Shown here: one piece after another, positions 39,135 to 51,053 of the stretch
How positions within the stretch are numbered: position 1 is the stretch's first letter
Layout: the number at the start of each line of letters is the position of its first letter
Source of the DNA: Udeniomyces pyricola
Taxonomy: Eukaryota; Basidiomycota; Tremellomycetes; Cystofilobasidiales; Mrakiaceae
DNA: 64,000 nucleotides
Reading direction: 5' to 3'
Assembly: GCA_039545295.1 (NCBI GenBank)
Contig: BCIK01000030.1
Span: 62,001-126,000, forward strand
The notes under the pieces: model-generated
The model's input: the letters and a program-made list of their open reading frames with translations, nothing else
What the model was told of the DNA's origin: nothing
The model's database searches: none
Program-made: the position numbers and the translations under genes

Positions 39135-42100
39135 TCATGATGGCTCTGTACTACCACCCTTGACATTGACAGATCCAGGTGCAGATGATGGTTGTGGTTG
39201 TGGTGGGTGTGGAGGTATCGATGCCGATGACGATGACGAGAGACCCGCTACGCCCGACGTCGTCTTTTGCTTGAGGAGCGAGGCGAAGAAGTTGTGCTGA
39301 GTGAGTTAGAAAGCGTCGGATCGGCGGTTGGTCAAGGTTCATCCAAGTAAGAAGACATAATGTAGAAGCAAATGTTAGTTCAGATAGAGGAAAAGAAGAA
39401 GGAAAAAGAAGAAGAAAAAAAAAAAAAAAAAAAACACTCACCAACGCTTCCGTACTCGCGACGGGTTGAGCACCACCTCCTCCCGATCCGCCAGCATCGA
39501 CCAATCCCGATGAGAGCAACGGTGCCGTCGATCCCGGGATCGAACTAACGTTATGAGCGGACGTTCCAGCAGCTCCACCTCCACTTCCACTTCCACCTCC
39601 TCGAATGCCTCCTTCCATCTCCGCCAAAACCCTTTCGACACCAGGCAAGGCCAAGCCTCCCATGCCTCCTCCGCCCGTTCCACCACTGACCATCGGACCG
39701 ACGATCCCACTACTTCCACTTCCACTGCCCATGCTGATCGGGCCCGCACTGCTCGATCCGTGATTGAGGGGTAGCTTGAAGCTCTGCCGGGGGTCGCGAG
39801 ACGGGTCAGATTGGAGGAGCTCGTGGTGCCGGGAGAGGAAAGAATGATCCGGTTCCGTCGTCGTCAAGCGGGTGGGGTATGCAGAGTGCTGTGAAAGGAT
39901 GAAAAAAAAAAAAAAAAAAAAAAAAAAGCGCAAAGGGGGGTGGGGAAAGAGTTGAAGAGCGTTGGAAGGCAAGAGAAAGCGAGAAACCCCAGACGTTAGA
40001 CCACTCGACCCTTAGCCTGACTTTCAATATAGCCGCAATTCCAACGAGACAAATAACCAAGAGGAAATGCAGCATGGACGAAGGAAAACGCGAGGAGGAA
40101 AGGGAAGGGGGGGGGATTCAACATGACGAAGAAAAAAAAAAAAGGCTTACCGCAAGATGATCTCTGGGATTCGGAATGATGCCCGCCCAGAGCTCTTCTA
40201 CATCCTCCTCTGTTCCTCCATTCTCTTCTTCGTCCCCATCTTTCCCTCTCCCAATTCTTCCTCCAACATCCCCTCCTTTCCGTTCACTCCCTTCTTCCTC
40301 TCTCTCCCTCTTACGCTTCATCTTCTCCAAACTGACGCTCCAAGCCTTCGCGATCCGTTCCTTCTCGAACCCATCTTTCAAGACATCGATTTTGTTCCAC
40401 GAGTCCCAACCTGCCGGTACGACGAGGTGATCTCGATCGAGAACGTTAGCCCGGTACGGGAAGGGGAACCGAGTCGAGGTCGGTCCGATAGTCGTGATGG
40501 CGTGGGCGTGGAGAGGAGCGGAGGAGGGAGAGGAGGACGAGTAGAGACGATGAAGGAGGTACGTTCGGAGTTGCGTATAGGTCGTTGGTTGAGAAGAAGA
40601 GGTATAAAACAGGGCGGCACCATCTAAGACCGAAATTTGGAAGAGAAACATCGTTACAGTAACAAAGGATCATTCAGCCAAAGAGCATCAAGGTCGCTTC
40701 ACCCCTTCAGTGACAGAAAACGACTCGAGGCAAGATCGCATTCAAACGAACTGATGCGATATCATCGTGTCAAGGGAGATGACTTACACATCAAACCAAC
40801 TAGCCTTAGGACCTGACCCATCCAATCCGTTCTCTCTTCCCAACCACCCCCTCCAAACGCAGTCTTTCCCGATCCTGCCCCTCCAGATGCCGACGAGGCC
40901 GGGAAACCAAACTCTTCAGCCACGGTATCGATCTGATCGGTCTTGGTGCAGACGATGATGATAGGGACACCGTATCTGATGATGATGATGATCAAGCATG
41001 ACAAAGTGAGAAGGGGACGCGCCCAGTCAGGACCTTGATACTATTCGCTCGTGCATCGGGCCCGGGCCAACCGACCCAACCAGTAGAGAAATGAATGAGA
41101 GAATCCAAGGCAATATTCAAAGAAAGTATAAGAAATTGCCACGCCACGTACGCGTTCCGAGTCAGGGTCCCCGGCCCTAACGGAAGGACCTCTGTTGAAT
41201 GCAGCAAAGGGTTAAAAGTCGATGGTGGAGGCGCAGCCGAATTGGGAAGGCTAGCTGGGGATCTACTTGGTGAGGCATAACCAGGAGATGTAGAGACAGG
41301 AGCGGACGGTTCGGTGTAATGTTGAAGGTGATGTTGTACTGTGGACATTCCAAACACGATGGTGACCATCAAGAAGAGGGTCAGCTACTCAATCGTCTTG
41401 CGCTCGCACGTCCCCCCCCCCCCCTTCCGCTTCGCGCCTCCTGTTCTAACCCACTTGACGTCCTTCGGATCCATCACTTGCTCAAGGAGACTCACATCTT
41501 TCCCTATTATCTTCTCCTTGCTTCTTACTCGCGACCTCTGCCGACCACGTCTCGACCCAGGCAAGCCAGTTGACAAGCTCGCTGATCATCTGCCCAGGAC
41601 GCGTCCAATCGAGGACGATCAGGATAGACGTGTCCGTTAGGACAGAGTCGTTGGTCGATAGACCGGCTGACGGACTATCGTGTGAGGGAGTCGAGGTTGA
41701 AGATGAAGAAGGGACGCATAAAGGAATGAGACGGAGGAAGGAAGGATGAGATGATGGTGGAGTGTAGATCGATAGGGGTGGAAGGGTCTCTGTTTCAAAA
41801 AGAGATGTTGACAGTGGTTTCCAAGAAGAGTCGACATCGGATTGTTAGTCTCATGAGACATGTCGTTTGGAACGACACCGGGCAGTTCTTGAGTTCCGGT
41901 CGTGAGACCCAAGGTGACCAAATGAGCAGTATGAGAAAGGATAAACCGATGGAGATGAAGAGATAGAGTCGAAACGGACCTTCATCCCCTTCATCTCTCA
42001 CGTCCACCCACTCGTATCCTAACGCCATGTCCAACCTCTCCGACGCCGCCTTTCGCACCGTCACAGGAAGAGAAATTGGTTTGACTGAGAGCATTGGGAG

Positions 42101-42570
42101 TCGATACATGTCAGCGATGTGTGAAAGGTGATTGAATGGGATCAGGCAGAGGCCTGTGAGAGCTTACCGAGACTCGAGTTGGCCGTGGAGGAAGGGGTCT
42201 TGAGGAGCTGCGCGAGCAACGTTGATTTGCCCGTAGATGATTCGCCTGGCTCATCCGAAAAGAAAGGCCGTTCCAGATCGTTCCCGAAAAGAGAACAAGT
42301 CGGGAGAGAAGAATGCACACTTGACTTGTTAGCAAAGTCAACGAAAGGGTTTGCATTCAGAAAAGAGCTAGAGATCATCAACATGGGACACCAACCGAGG
42401 ACGATGAGGTTCTTGTTTCCACTCGAGGCTTTGCGACCCGAGACGGAGTCGAGGATCTCGGACCAAAGGTTTGCCATGGGTTGAGAAGCTGGTCCGTTTG
42501 TAGGCTGATGGGGAACTGACGAAGAAGGACGAAGCGGAGTCCCTGGTTGGGATCGAGGCAGGGTCGTCAT
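39135..42570 (-). CDS. Cytoplasmic dynein light intermediate chain
   Basis: Subunit of dynein-1 that couples the heavy chain to cargo adaptors. Nine exons on the minus strand join in phase: 42396-42570, 42168-42245, 41980-42084, 41529-41789, 41152-41338, 40788-40975, 40151-40623, 39442-39888, 39135-39296, giving 691 aa. A RAS-like GTPase fold is visible: P-loop GESSTGKST at 59-67, then MALGYEWVDVRD, ILIVLDWTRPGQM, VPIIIVCTKTDQID and YGAALFYTSS. These fit the LIC signature and the order of its strands. The C-terminal third is Gly/Ser-rich and low in complexity, with one conserved-looking helix HNFFASLLKQK near the end, where fungal and animal chains carry an adaptor-binding helix. One intron ends in a run of A on the plus strand, acting as its pyrimidine tract. 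Confidence 0.9.
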
Positions 42571-43424
42571 GAGGCAGGGCGATGGACAGTAGATGAGGCA
42601 GCGTCGCGCGGTCGTCGTCGTTGTAGAGAAACGTTGATCTGATCACCAACAAGTAATTATCAAGCCCAGCAGTCGACAGTCAACAGCAGCTAATTTGACA
42701 GTCGTCGGTATCACATGCCATCTCCAAGTACTTAGATATCATAGATACTCATGTACCAGCTATGGAACGATTGCCGCCTGCCATCCATCGTTTTCTTCAC
42801 AGCCATTTTTCAATATTCCTCACTGCCATCAACACAAGCTGATGAAAGAACAACCCCCGCGTCCTCACGTTAACTTTTGCACCGCAATCGACACAGCGTC
42901 CACTTACATGTGTCAAACTCATCAAGAAAACAAAACAAACTCATCAGCCAACGAACGAACGAGGAAGGAAAGAAAGCAGAAGGAAGGACTAAGACCACTA
43001 TATAGAAAAAAATCATAAGAGAGAAAAAAAAGAATGGAACGCGTCGGATGACAAGATGGATGGATGAGAAGGCCGGGTACATGGGATAAGATGTATTGGA
43101 ATATTGCGTTTGATGCGAGATGCGATGCTGGAGGAAGAAGGGAAGAACAAAAGCCATACGAAAGACAAGAAGAAAAAGAAAAGAAAGGTGAGGAGAGGGG
43201 AGGAAAGGTAGGACAAGGTAGGTCAGAGAAAGGTGGAACATTCAGGAAAGACATGGTGATGGAGAAGCCAAAGGAGGAGGATCAACAACGTATGGCATAG
43301 AGTCATCCCTACAAGCAACCGCTCTCATTTCTTCACACACCCCTTCCTCAACCTCCAAACAGATCAGTCACGGTCCTTCCCTCTCCCAACTCCTCCTCCA
43401 CTGGGCCCAGCTTTTCCCTGCCTG
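42571..43424. other. Intergenic region between two minus-strand genes
   Basis: About 850 nt; promoter side of the dynein chain gene and 3' side of the PAM2 protein gene. No coding or RNA feature seen. Confidence 0.5.
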
Positions 43425-46187
43425 CTACGCCCTACTGACATCCATCGACGTCCCTGACGACGTACGTCCCGCAGCAGGTATAAACTCTGGCGCATTGGGC
43501 GTGAGATGGAACCGGTGCTGCTGCCGCGGCACCCGAGCCGGCATAGGCCCTTCCGGCGGAGGTGATGAGGACGATGGGTTCATATGGGGAGGCAACTCGT
43601 GATGATCAGCTTGTTGCCCGAAAGACGGCGTCGGGTAAAAGTGCTGCTGCTGTGATTGTTGCTGAGGAAAGTAGTTGGCAAGGTGTGAAAGTTGCTGCTG
43701 CTGTTGAAGGTACATATCGTAAGGATCAGAGACCTCGTGCGACAGTGGAGGTGCGTAGTAAGGGTTGGGTTGGGGGTCGTGAAGTGAAGGAGGGTAAGAA
43801 AGATACGAAGGGGGCGGATGATGATATGAAGCCACAGACGTCGCCGGGTACGAAACAAGATGAAGATCCACGAAAGGTGGAAAGAGCATATGCGGAGAGA
43901 AGGATGAAGGATGGGATCCAGGTGCTTGAGATAGAGGTAGGGTAGGCAGGAGCGGAATCGGCGCATACATGTAGCGTTCTCCCGTCGGACGGCGGGGAAA
44001 GAGGCCACCATCAGAGACAAATCCGGGAGGAGGAGATAGCTCGCCAAGGCGGTCAAGCACTGAGATAGATGGATGCTGTGGAAACAGAGGATAAGGAGAA
44101 GGTGGATCGAGGGCGCCGAGGTGGTGCAAAGGGGCATAGGAAGCAGGCTGGGCAGGGCGGGTAGACTGATTGGTAGGAGAGCCAACGCCACCGGATCCGC
44201 TAATCGTAGTGGGACCAGAGACGGGATTGAAAGACAAGATTGGCTCAGGTTCAACCAACGAGGGATCGGCTACTCTGGACTTTGATTCGAGCGAGGCAAA
44301 GAGCTCGGCTACTCGATCTCCCTTCTTCGGCGAGACTGCCTCCGACTGAGGAGTTGCGTCGACGACGAGGCTTGGTGCAGAGACAGGCCCCGGTTCTGGG
44401 AAGACTGCGGTTGACATGGAGATATCGTTGCAAGAAGGGCTGGAACGCGTCGGGATGACATCTTCGGGGGAAGGGGACTGATTGAAGACGACGGAATGAG
44501 AGGGCAGCTTGCGGGAAAGTTGAAGAGATTGGTCCACGATCGACGTGGTCGGAGAATCAATTGCAGGGATTGACGACGATACAGTCGAGCTTTCGGATCG
44601 AACTAAGCCCAAACGCGAGATGTTTCGAGAGGGATGGCAAGAACCCGCATTCAGGCTCACATTGGCCCGAGGGAATCGACCTCCTCTCCTCGTCGGTAAT
44701 CGTACGACAACCGGTCCTCGTGCCCTCTCTTTCTCCAAAGTCAGTGCCGTCAGCGCCTGCTGAAATGTGTCTTCTTTCTCGGCTGCCTTACGTGCCTTCA
44801 ATTTCTTGGACGTCTTTAGTTTTCCAACTAAAACATCTTGGGCTGTATGTGCTGGCAAGTGGATCCGAATCCGACGCCCGGGTACGGACCCTGATGGCAG
44901 TGTAGAGATGAGAGACCCCTCGAAAGAGACCGTTTGAGAAGCCTCGGGTGCATAAAGACGAGGCAATGGCGCCAGCTGAGAGGATGTAGCAGACGTGGCA
45001 GGAGTCGACTGAAGCCGGGCCCGAACTTTTTCAGCCGCGAGTTCCTGCTTGCGAGAAACCTTGTCCTTTTGAAAGGATGCAGCGGAGGGCTTAAGGATGG
45101 TGGGCAGATGCACGAGAGGTCTGACTGTGGGTTGCTGGAAGGAAGGTTGAGGGTGAGGTGGGTGGTATGCAGACGATGAAGCAGATGGATCGAGAATGAC
45201 AGAATTGGACGGTGTCAGAAGAGAGGGAGTGTTGGATGTCGAGACCGAGGAGCATCGTGACATGGTTTCGGCATTCCGAGGTAGGCCACGCTGGGGCGAG
45301 GACGGATGAGGAAGGGGAGAAGTCGGACGAGACAATGTATCGGTCGCGACTACCGACTCCTTGATGACCGCTTCTCGAGCTACCGCGGCAGCAGCCCGTT
45401 CCTTTTTAGATTTCTTCCTTCTTGATTCCTTTGTTAGCAAAGGTAGAGGCAGGGTTGGGTCTTCGATCTGTTGCTCTCGGCTGAGCTCCCCGGTGAGCCA
45501 ACGACTCTCCCCACCTCCAAAGCTGATGTCTGGGAGACTCTGATCGGGATCGATGGCATCTGACCAGTCGAGGACGTGTTTGGGCTTGAGCGTGTTGCGA
45601 ATCAGGCGATCGGGCGATCGTTCGTTGACCGGGATATCGACTGCGGGCGACACGGGCAAGTCGGCCGGGTGAGAAGGTAAGAGGGCGGATGACGAGAGAG
45701 AGGTCGTCATGTCGTCGACTGGCGCTGCCATCTGCGGGTTGGGTTGTCGCAAAGGCTTTTTCTTCGTCAGAGGTCGCGAGAAACGTGGCAACGAAACCGA
45801 GGGGACCATGGCCACAGTCGGGGTTTCGTATCCTGGGTGGCGAAGATGCTTGTCTTGGCCTGAGGAGACGCTTTGATGTTGTGCTGAGCCATTCTTCTCC
45901 CGTGACTCGACGCGTTTTTTCTGGCCGCCCTTCTGATTGCCACCTTTGAAGCACGAGTCTTCCACCGGACCGATTTCAAGATCCGAGCCTGGGCGTTTGC
46001 CTCGACCGCGGGGTGGACGCCTCGTCCGGAGCTGATTAGTAGATTTCGATCCGTCGGCGGGAGTCAATCTCGACGACGCGTCAGAGGAGGGCTGTGAAAA
46101 ATGAAGTTCGGACGAGGCGATGGATGATTGAGGCGTCGGCGAGGGTTTTGGCGAGCGGGTGGAGGTTCGAGAGGCTACGGATGGCAT
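43425..46187 (-). CDS. Disordered protein with a C-terminal PAM2 motif
   Basis: Unrecognised protein of 920 aa encoded by one uninterrupted exon, unusual among its intron-rich neighbours. It is dominated by Ser, Pro, Arg and Gln. A basic RGRGK patch near residue 60, a short well-ordered block (KHVLDWSDAIDPDQSLPDI, about 212-230) and a Gln-rich stretch stand out. Residues 895-904 read LTPNAPEFIP, which fits the PAM2 pattern (L-x-P-x-A-x-E-F-x-P) that binds the MLLE domain of poly(A)-binding protein. This suggests a cytoplasmic mRNA-related role, as for other PAM2 proteins. The family itself is unknown. The start at 46187 (MPSVASRTS) is the first Met of the open frame. Confidence 0.72.
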   Translation of the reverse strand: MPSVASRTSTRSPKPSPTPQSSIASSELHFSQPSSDASSRLTPADGSKSTNQLRTRRPPRGRGKRPGSDLEIGPVEDSCFKGGNQKGGQKKRVESREKNGSAQHQSVSSGQDKHLRHPGYETPTVAMVPSVSLPRFSRPLTKKKPLRQPNPQMAAPVDDMTTSLSSSALLPSHPADLPVSPAVDIPVNERSPDRLIRNTLKPKHVLDWSDAIDPDQSLPDISFGGGESRWLTGELSREQQIEDPTLPLPLLTKESRRKKSKKERAAAAVAREAVIKESVVATDTLSRPTSPLPHPSSPQRGLPRNAETMSRCSSVSTSNTPSLLTPSNSVILDPSASSSAYHPPHPQPSFQQPTVRPLVHLPTILKPSAASFQKDKVSRKQELAAEKVRARLQSTPATSATSSQLAPLPRLYAPEASQTVSFEGSLISTLPSGSVPGRRIRIHLPAHTAQDVLVGKLKTSKKLKARKAAEKEDTFQQALTALTLEKERARGPVVVRLPTRRGGRFPRANVSLNAGSCHPSRNISRLGLVRSESSTVSSSIPAIDSPTTSIVDQSLQLSRKLPSHSVVFNQSPSPEDVIPTRSSPSCNDISMSTAVFPEPGPVSAPSLVVDATPQSEAVSPKKGDRVAELFASLESKSRVADPSLVEPEPILSFNPVSGPTTISGSGGVGSPTNQSTRPAQPASYAPLHHLGALDPPSPYPLFPQHPSISVLDRLGELSPPPGFVSDGGLFPRRPTGERYMYAPIPLLPTLPLSQAPGSHPSSFSPHMLFPPFVDLHLVSYPATSVASYHHPPPSYLSYPPSLHDPQPNPYYAPPLSHEVSDPYDMYLQQQQQLSHLANYFPQQQSQQQHFYPTPSFGQQADHHELPPHMNPSSSSPPPEGPMPARVPRQQHRFHLTPNAPEFIPAAGRTSSGTSMDVSRA
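43476..43505 (-). other. PAM2-like motif (PABP MLLE ligand)
   Basis: Codes for LTPNAPEFIP, 16 residues before the stop of the 920-aa protein. The key Leu, Ala, Phe and Pro positions of PAM2 are all present. Confidence 0.7.
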
Positions 46188-46840
46188 ACTGCACGACGCG
46201 ACGATGGAACGCCCAGTGGGAAGAACAAGAGATCGATCACTTGTTTAGCGAGGGGCGTCAACAGAATGATTCGACACCACGGTCAGGGTAGCATGGATGA
46301 TCTCGTGAGCAGATCAGGCGAGGCGTAAGGACGAGAGGAGAGGTTTGTTGAGCAAGCGAATGAGCCTGGTCGGTCACGTGGCAGGGATTGGACGGGATGT
46401 GGAGGTCGGACTGGATGAGATGGTTTGGAGGTGACGAAGTGGGGGTGATGGAGGCTGATTGTTGTTGATGAGCGAGATTTGGTAGGCAGAGAGCGAGACT
46501 CACAGGTTGAGAGCAAGAGAAAAGAGAGATGGTGAGGACTGGCTGAACAGATGAAGGATTGCGCAAGGTGGAGAGGATGGTGGAGGGCGTGGTGGGGTGG
46601 GAAAGAAGGGAACTGTGAGGCAAGTCAAAGCAAGAAGCTACAAGGCCGACGCGTTGGGACGCGGCCTCGTCGGGGAGCTCGAGGGCGATTGGAGAGTGTA
46701 CAGCGGCGTGGTTGGTCGCGTCGTCGCGCAAGGAGGACGGCGTGCAGTATGGATTGTTGTATGTATATATATAAATATATATAAATATATATAAATATAT
46801 ATAAATATATATAAATATATATAAATATATATAAATATAT

Positions 46841-46872
<32 letters not shown>

Positions 46873-47232
46873 GTATATGTATGGAGCACTAGCAGTGGAC
46901 GTACTGAGAGGAAAGATGTATATGAGGCATCGATGGGGGCGGGTGTACAATTTGTATGATATGATATATATATATATCATATACATATATATATATATAT
47001 ATATTATCTACATCTATATGTGTGTGTAGAGGTGTGGGTCAATTAGGGGGAAGGAGGAAATTGTATGATAACAGTACTCATCATCATCTCTCGCGGCATG
47101 TCATCAGGCGTCGACCACGCCAAAAGCCAAAAGACGCGCCAAGTCAATTTCCGATTGCTCCCAACTCGGAATCCGTCGCCTATCCACTCTTTCCTTTTCC
47201 AACAACCACAACAACACACTCCTTCGCGCACC
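46188..47232. other. Divergent intergenic region with AT microsatellites
   Basis: About 1 kb between the PAM2 protein and carrier start codons. It includes two TA-rich simple repeats (46760-46880 and about 46957-47003). No gene is seen; frames across the repeat are simple Tyr-Ile artefacts. Confidence 0.6.
46760..46880. repeat. TATATAAA octamer microsatellite
   Basis: TATATAAA-type units are repeated in tandem and grade into plain (TA)n at the right end. Confidence 0.9.
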
Positions 47233-49608
47233 ATGGTTTCTCAGACAGTCAAGGATCTCACCAGTGGAACGGCCGGAGGTATCTGTCAGGTATGTCTCAT
47301 TGGCTCATCCAAATCCTCACGTTTTAAAAGTCCAAGACAGATTCAGATAAACCCGCCTGACGTGATAGGCTCACCCATTGCCCTCTTTGCTCTCCTTCTA
47401 TGCATCCCCTCCTCTTCCCCCTCCCCCTTCCTTCTTGACCCATTGCTGCTCACGCGACTTGCCCTTAGGTCCTGGTGAGAATCCGCTGTTATCGCTCCAT
47501 CTCACTGCGTATCTGGAGCTGGCGAACACATGCTCAACGCTTCTTACTGCATTCCTTCATATAGGTCGGCCAGCCGTTTGATCTTATCAAGGTCGTGAGT
47601 AACTCCCTCACCCAACCCAACGCCTCATACGCACTCTCACTCATGTGGTTTAAACCTGCTCCAAGCTCACACTACCATATGTCATCTCTTTCACGCCAGC
47701 GAATGCAAACCTCGCCCCCTGGCACGTACAAGGGCATGGTCGATGCCTTCACCGGCGTCCTCAAGAACGAAGGTCCTCTCGCGTTCTACAAGGTACAAAC
47801 ACACACCTTCCTTACTCCTCACATTGCTAACTTGCCCAAGTTCTTAGCCAAGCTAACTCTATACGCACGTGAATTTGGCCCAAACCAACAGGGTACCCTT
47901 ACACCCCTGCTCGGTATCGGAGGTCCGTCCTCCCACCTCTTTTCTTGCATTCCCTACTTCGGCCCGAGGAACGACACAGTCTCTTCTCAACGCAGCCTCA
48001 ACTCGAAGCTGATGGCTAAATGCTTCTTTCCCTCCTTCTATTTATCAGTGTGTGTCTCGATCCAATTCGCCGCTCTCAACTCGACCAAGAGATACTTCAT
48101 CAAACAGAATGGTGGAAGTGACGAGCTCAAGTATCGTCAGTATTTTACCCTTTTCTCTCTCTCTCTCTCCCCAAACATCCGTTGTTTTTCTCGAACCGTT
48201 ATTTGTTTTCCGTGTCCAGCTACCACCTTATACTCACTTTGCATAACTCTGTTACTGATGTCCGATGCTTGGTCAGATCAACTCGCTATTGCTGGAGCTG
48301 CTGCTGGACTTGCCAACTCGGTTGTCTCTGGACCTGTCGAGCACGTTCGAATCCGTTCGTCTTCTCCCTCTCTGGACCTGTCCTGTTTGCCCAAACATCG
48401 CACATCATCGGCTGACCATCTCCATCGAACCAGGACTTCAAACCCAACCCCATAACCCCAGACTGTACAACGGCCCGATTGACTGCATCTCCAAGATCTA
48501 CTCGCAGCACGGTCTTCGAGGAATCTTCAAGGGGCAGGTCCCCACCCTCTGGAGGGAAGCTTCCGGTTACGGGTCCGTTCCCTTTTTTCTTCTTCTTTTC
48601 CTTCCAAAGTATCAGGCTGTGTTCTTCACTATTGTGGTTTTTTCTTTTTGTACGAGGCTGATCACAGCAACGTTCGATCTACGTTTTCCGGGTACACTCT
48701 CCGCCTCCCTCTCTTTTCCTGTCCCTACTTGCTCTATCAATCCCCTCACTCCCTGCGGTTATTCCTCTGGCGCAGAGCTTACTTCATGGCCTACGAAGCG
48801 CTTGTCCAACGACACGTCAAGGTCAACCAAGTCGCTCGAGCTGATATGTCTCCTCTCTACGCCGTCTGGTACGGTGCTTTGGCCGGTTACGCCCTTTGGG
48901 CCGTGTAAGTCTTTGTCAGAACCCCCCCCCCCCTTCCCCCTTTCCCCTTCTTTCTGTTGCTTCCTTTGTTGGGAGAGTCGCCTCTATTTAAATTCCTTGC
49001 AGCCTGATCACCGAATCTGACCTTACACCGAATCCCATCTGGGTCCTGCTCAACTTTCGAACACATAACCACATCATAGTATCTACCCCATAGATGGTCT
49101 GTCCCATTTCCTCCTCTTCCTGTTGCTCCTCACCCTCATACCCCTTCATTGCTCATCAGTCCTATTAACCCTGGGTCACCCTCCCCCCTCTTCCCCTCTT
49201 TCTTCCCCTCTCCTCGCTCGACAGTCGTTAAATCTCGGTTCCAAACCGACGGCTTCACGCCCTCGACCCAAAAGTACACGTCGGTCGCTCAATGCTTCAA
49301 GACGACGTGGCAGACCCAAGGCCTCGCCGGGTTCACTCGAGGTCTCGGTCCGACTGTACGTGTTCTTTGTTTGTTTGTTTTTTAGGGGGGGGGGGGAATT
49401 CATGCCTGCTTTACACACACATACCCTTTTCTGCTGTGGACCCAATCTACGTCCAACGGAGAACTTACACTTTCCCTCCTTCGTCCAACTCATACCTTCT
49501 ACATTGTCCCCATTCGCCATCCATCATCTCCAGCTGATCCGATCGCCCTTTGCCAACGGCTTCACGTTCCTCGGGGCCGAGCTCATGATGCGCGCCCTCA
49601 ACGCCTAA
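47233..49608 (+). CDS. Mitochondrial carrier family protein (YMC1/carnitine-carrier-like)
   Basis: Six-helix solute transporter of the mitochondrial inner membrane (SLC25 family). Twelve exons join in phase: 47233-47289, 47469-47474, 47565-47594, 47700-47792, 47892-47922, 48049-48135, 48277-48354, 48434-48572, 48776-48904, 49080-49096, 49225-49355, 49534-49608. The 290-aa product is the standard carrier size. The three repeats carry the signature PFDLIKV, PVEHVRI and PIDVVKS, followed by RMQTSP, RLQTQP and RFQTDG. The amino-terminal half (GGICQVLVGQPFDLIKV) and FANGFTFLGAELMMR at the end point to the Ymc1/Crc1/Ort branch that moves amino or organic acids or acylcarnitine; the substrate cannot be told from what I see. 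Very small exons (6, 17, 30 and 31 nt) are needed to complete conserved blocks. Confidence 0.93.
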
Positions 49609-50464
49609 AAGAAAAAACACATACTTATACACAACAACAAAAAAAGAACCCCCCCCCCTTGTCTTCTCCCTCTCATCTTTCCTTTTGGATAGGAGTGGAA
49701 GAGAGTTTGCTGGGAGATGGATACATGAGGAGGAGGGAGGAAGGGGAAAGGAGAATCACCCACGACTGTCTCGAATATATATAGAGGGACCCTACTCTTT
49801 TTTTTTTTTTTTTTGTCATCCGCAACCAGACATAAACGAGCCAGCTGTTTAGACGTCGTTCGCTTTTTTCTTTTTCTTCTATCTTTCTCCTTGAGTGCTT
49901 GGTTCTGTTTGGTATCTTTTTTTTTTTCTCTCTTCTTTTGCTTTTTTTGTTTGTTTCTTTTATCTTCTTCTGCTCTTTCCTTTCCTTTTCTTGGGGGTTT
50001 TTTTTTTTTTGCCTTCTTTTCTGCTTTGACACGCATGCATAGAAACGTCACTCCATCATCAACCCAACCGAGACGTTTCGTTGGAGGAAACATTCAAGTC
50101 CTCCATCGATCCCATGTACTCAGAAGAGAAAGAAGCAAGAGAGGAAAAAAAAAACACATGGAATACTCGAAGTTTTAGCCCCTAATATCTACATTACCAA
50201 TAGCCAAGACAAGAACGAATCGGCATCAAAGTATCAAGGGATAGAACCCAAGGAGGGGCATATATATAAAGCGAAAGCCCGCCTGAGAAACCATCAGGAA
50301 AGAAAAAAAAAAACTAGTACAGTAGCTGGAATCAGAGAGGGGTTATTGACTTGATCGGGATGAGGGATGCGAAGGATATGATGATGAACTGATGGCCGGT
50401 GGTTCCGCGAGGCGTAAGGGTTAAACAAGGGACGATGGCTGGTTGAGTGTGGTGAGTGTAGTCG

Positions 50465-50508
<44 letters not shown>

Positions 50509-51053
50509 TCGGGTGTCAACTACGAATGATGAAGAACGTCGAAAGCTATATAAGAGAAAGCGTAAAGTGCAACCAAAGCCGATTCCAGCATCGTACGTGC
50601 ATATCGATCAGGGCCGATGGAGGGGACAGAGTGAGATGGAAACAGCCAGGAAGGACGAAGGAAGAGGTTCGTGTATCACTTGGAAGCAGAAAAAAAAAAA
50701 GCCAGAGGGAATAGGAAATCCAAGCTATCGTGAGGTGAAGGGAGCTACGCCGAGATTGATCCACGGACGCCGGGTTGGGCTGGACGAAGCAGGCAGAAGA
50801 CTGACTTGGATTGATCAGCACATGCTGAGCGTTACTTTACCATGTGTCGGGCGAGGATCTCGGCGAAGGAAATGATACAAAACTCGGCGAGAGCAAGATG
50901 ATGGGCAATCACGCAACAATCATATGTATGCATACGACTGCGCATTAGGCAGTTTGACCCGTCCAATCCATCTTGCTTTATGCCGCCAATCTCGTATGAT
51001 TGCTTTTAAACTCACTCTTTGCTACCTTGCATTCCATCTACATCCATTCAGTC
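49609..51053. other. Convergent intergenic region with (GT)n
   Basis: 1.4 kb after the carrier gene. It contains T tracts, A tracts and a (GT)20-type microsatellite. No coding frame is supported. Confidence 0.6.
50466..50506 (+). repeat. (TG)n dinucleotide microsatellite, about 20 units
   Basis: Uninterrupted TG repeat of about 41 nt. Confidence 0.95.

Noticed and set aside
43580..44254. 224-codon frame overlapping the PAM2 protein gene in another frame
   Set aside because: Shadow frame of a low-complexity gene; no independent signal.
46258..46986. 242-codon minus-strand frame upstream of the carrier
   Set aside because: Much of it is Tyr-Ile repeat encoded by the TA microsatellite; the rest shows no conservation.
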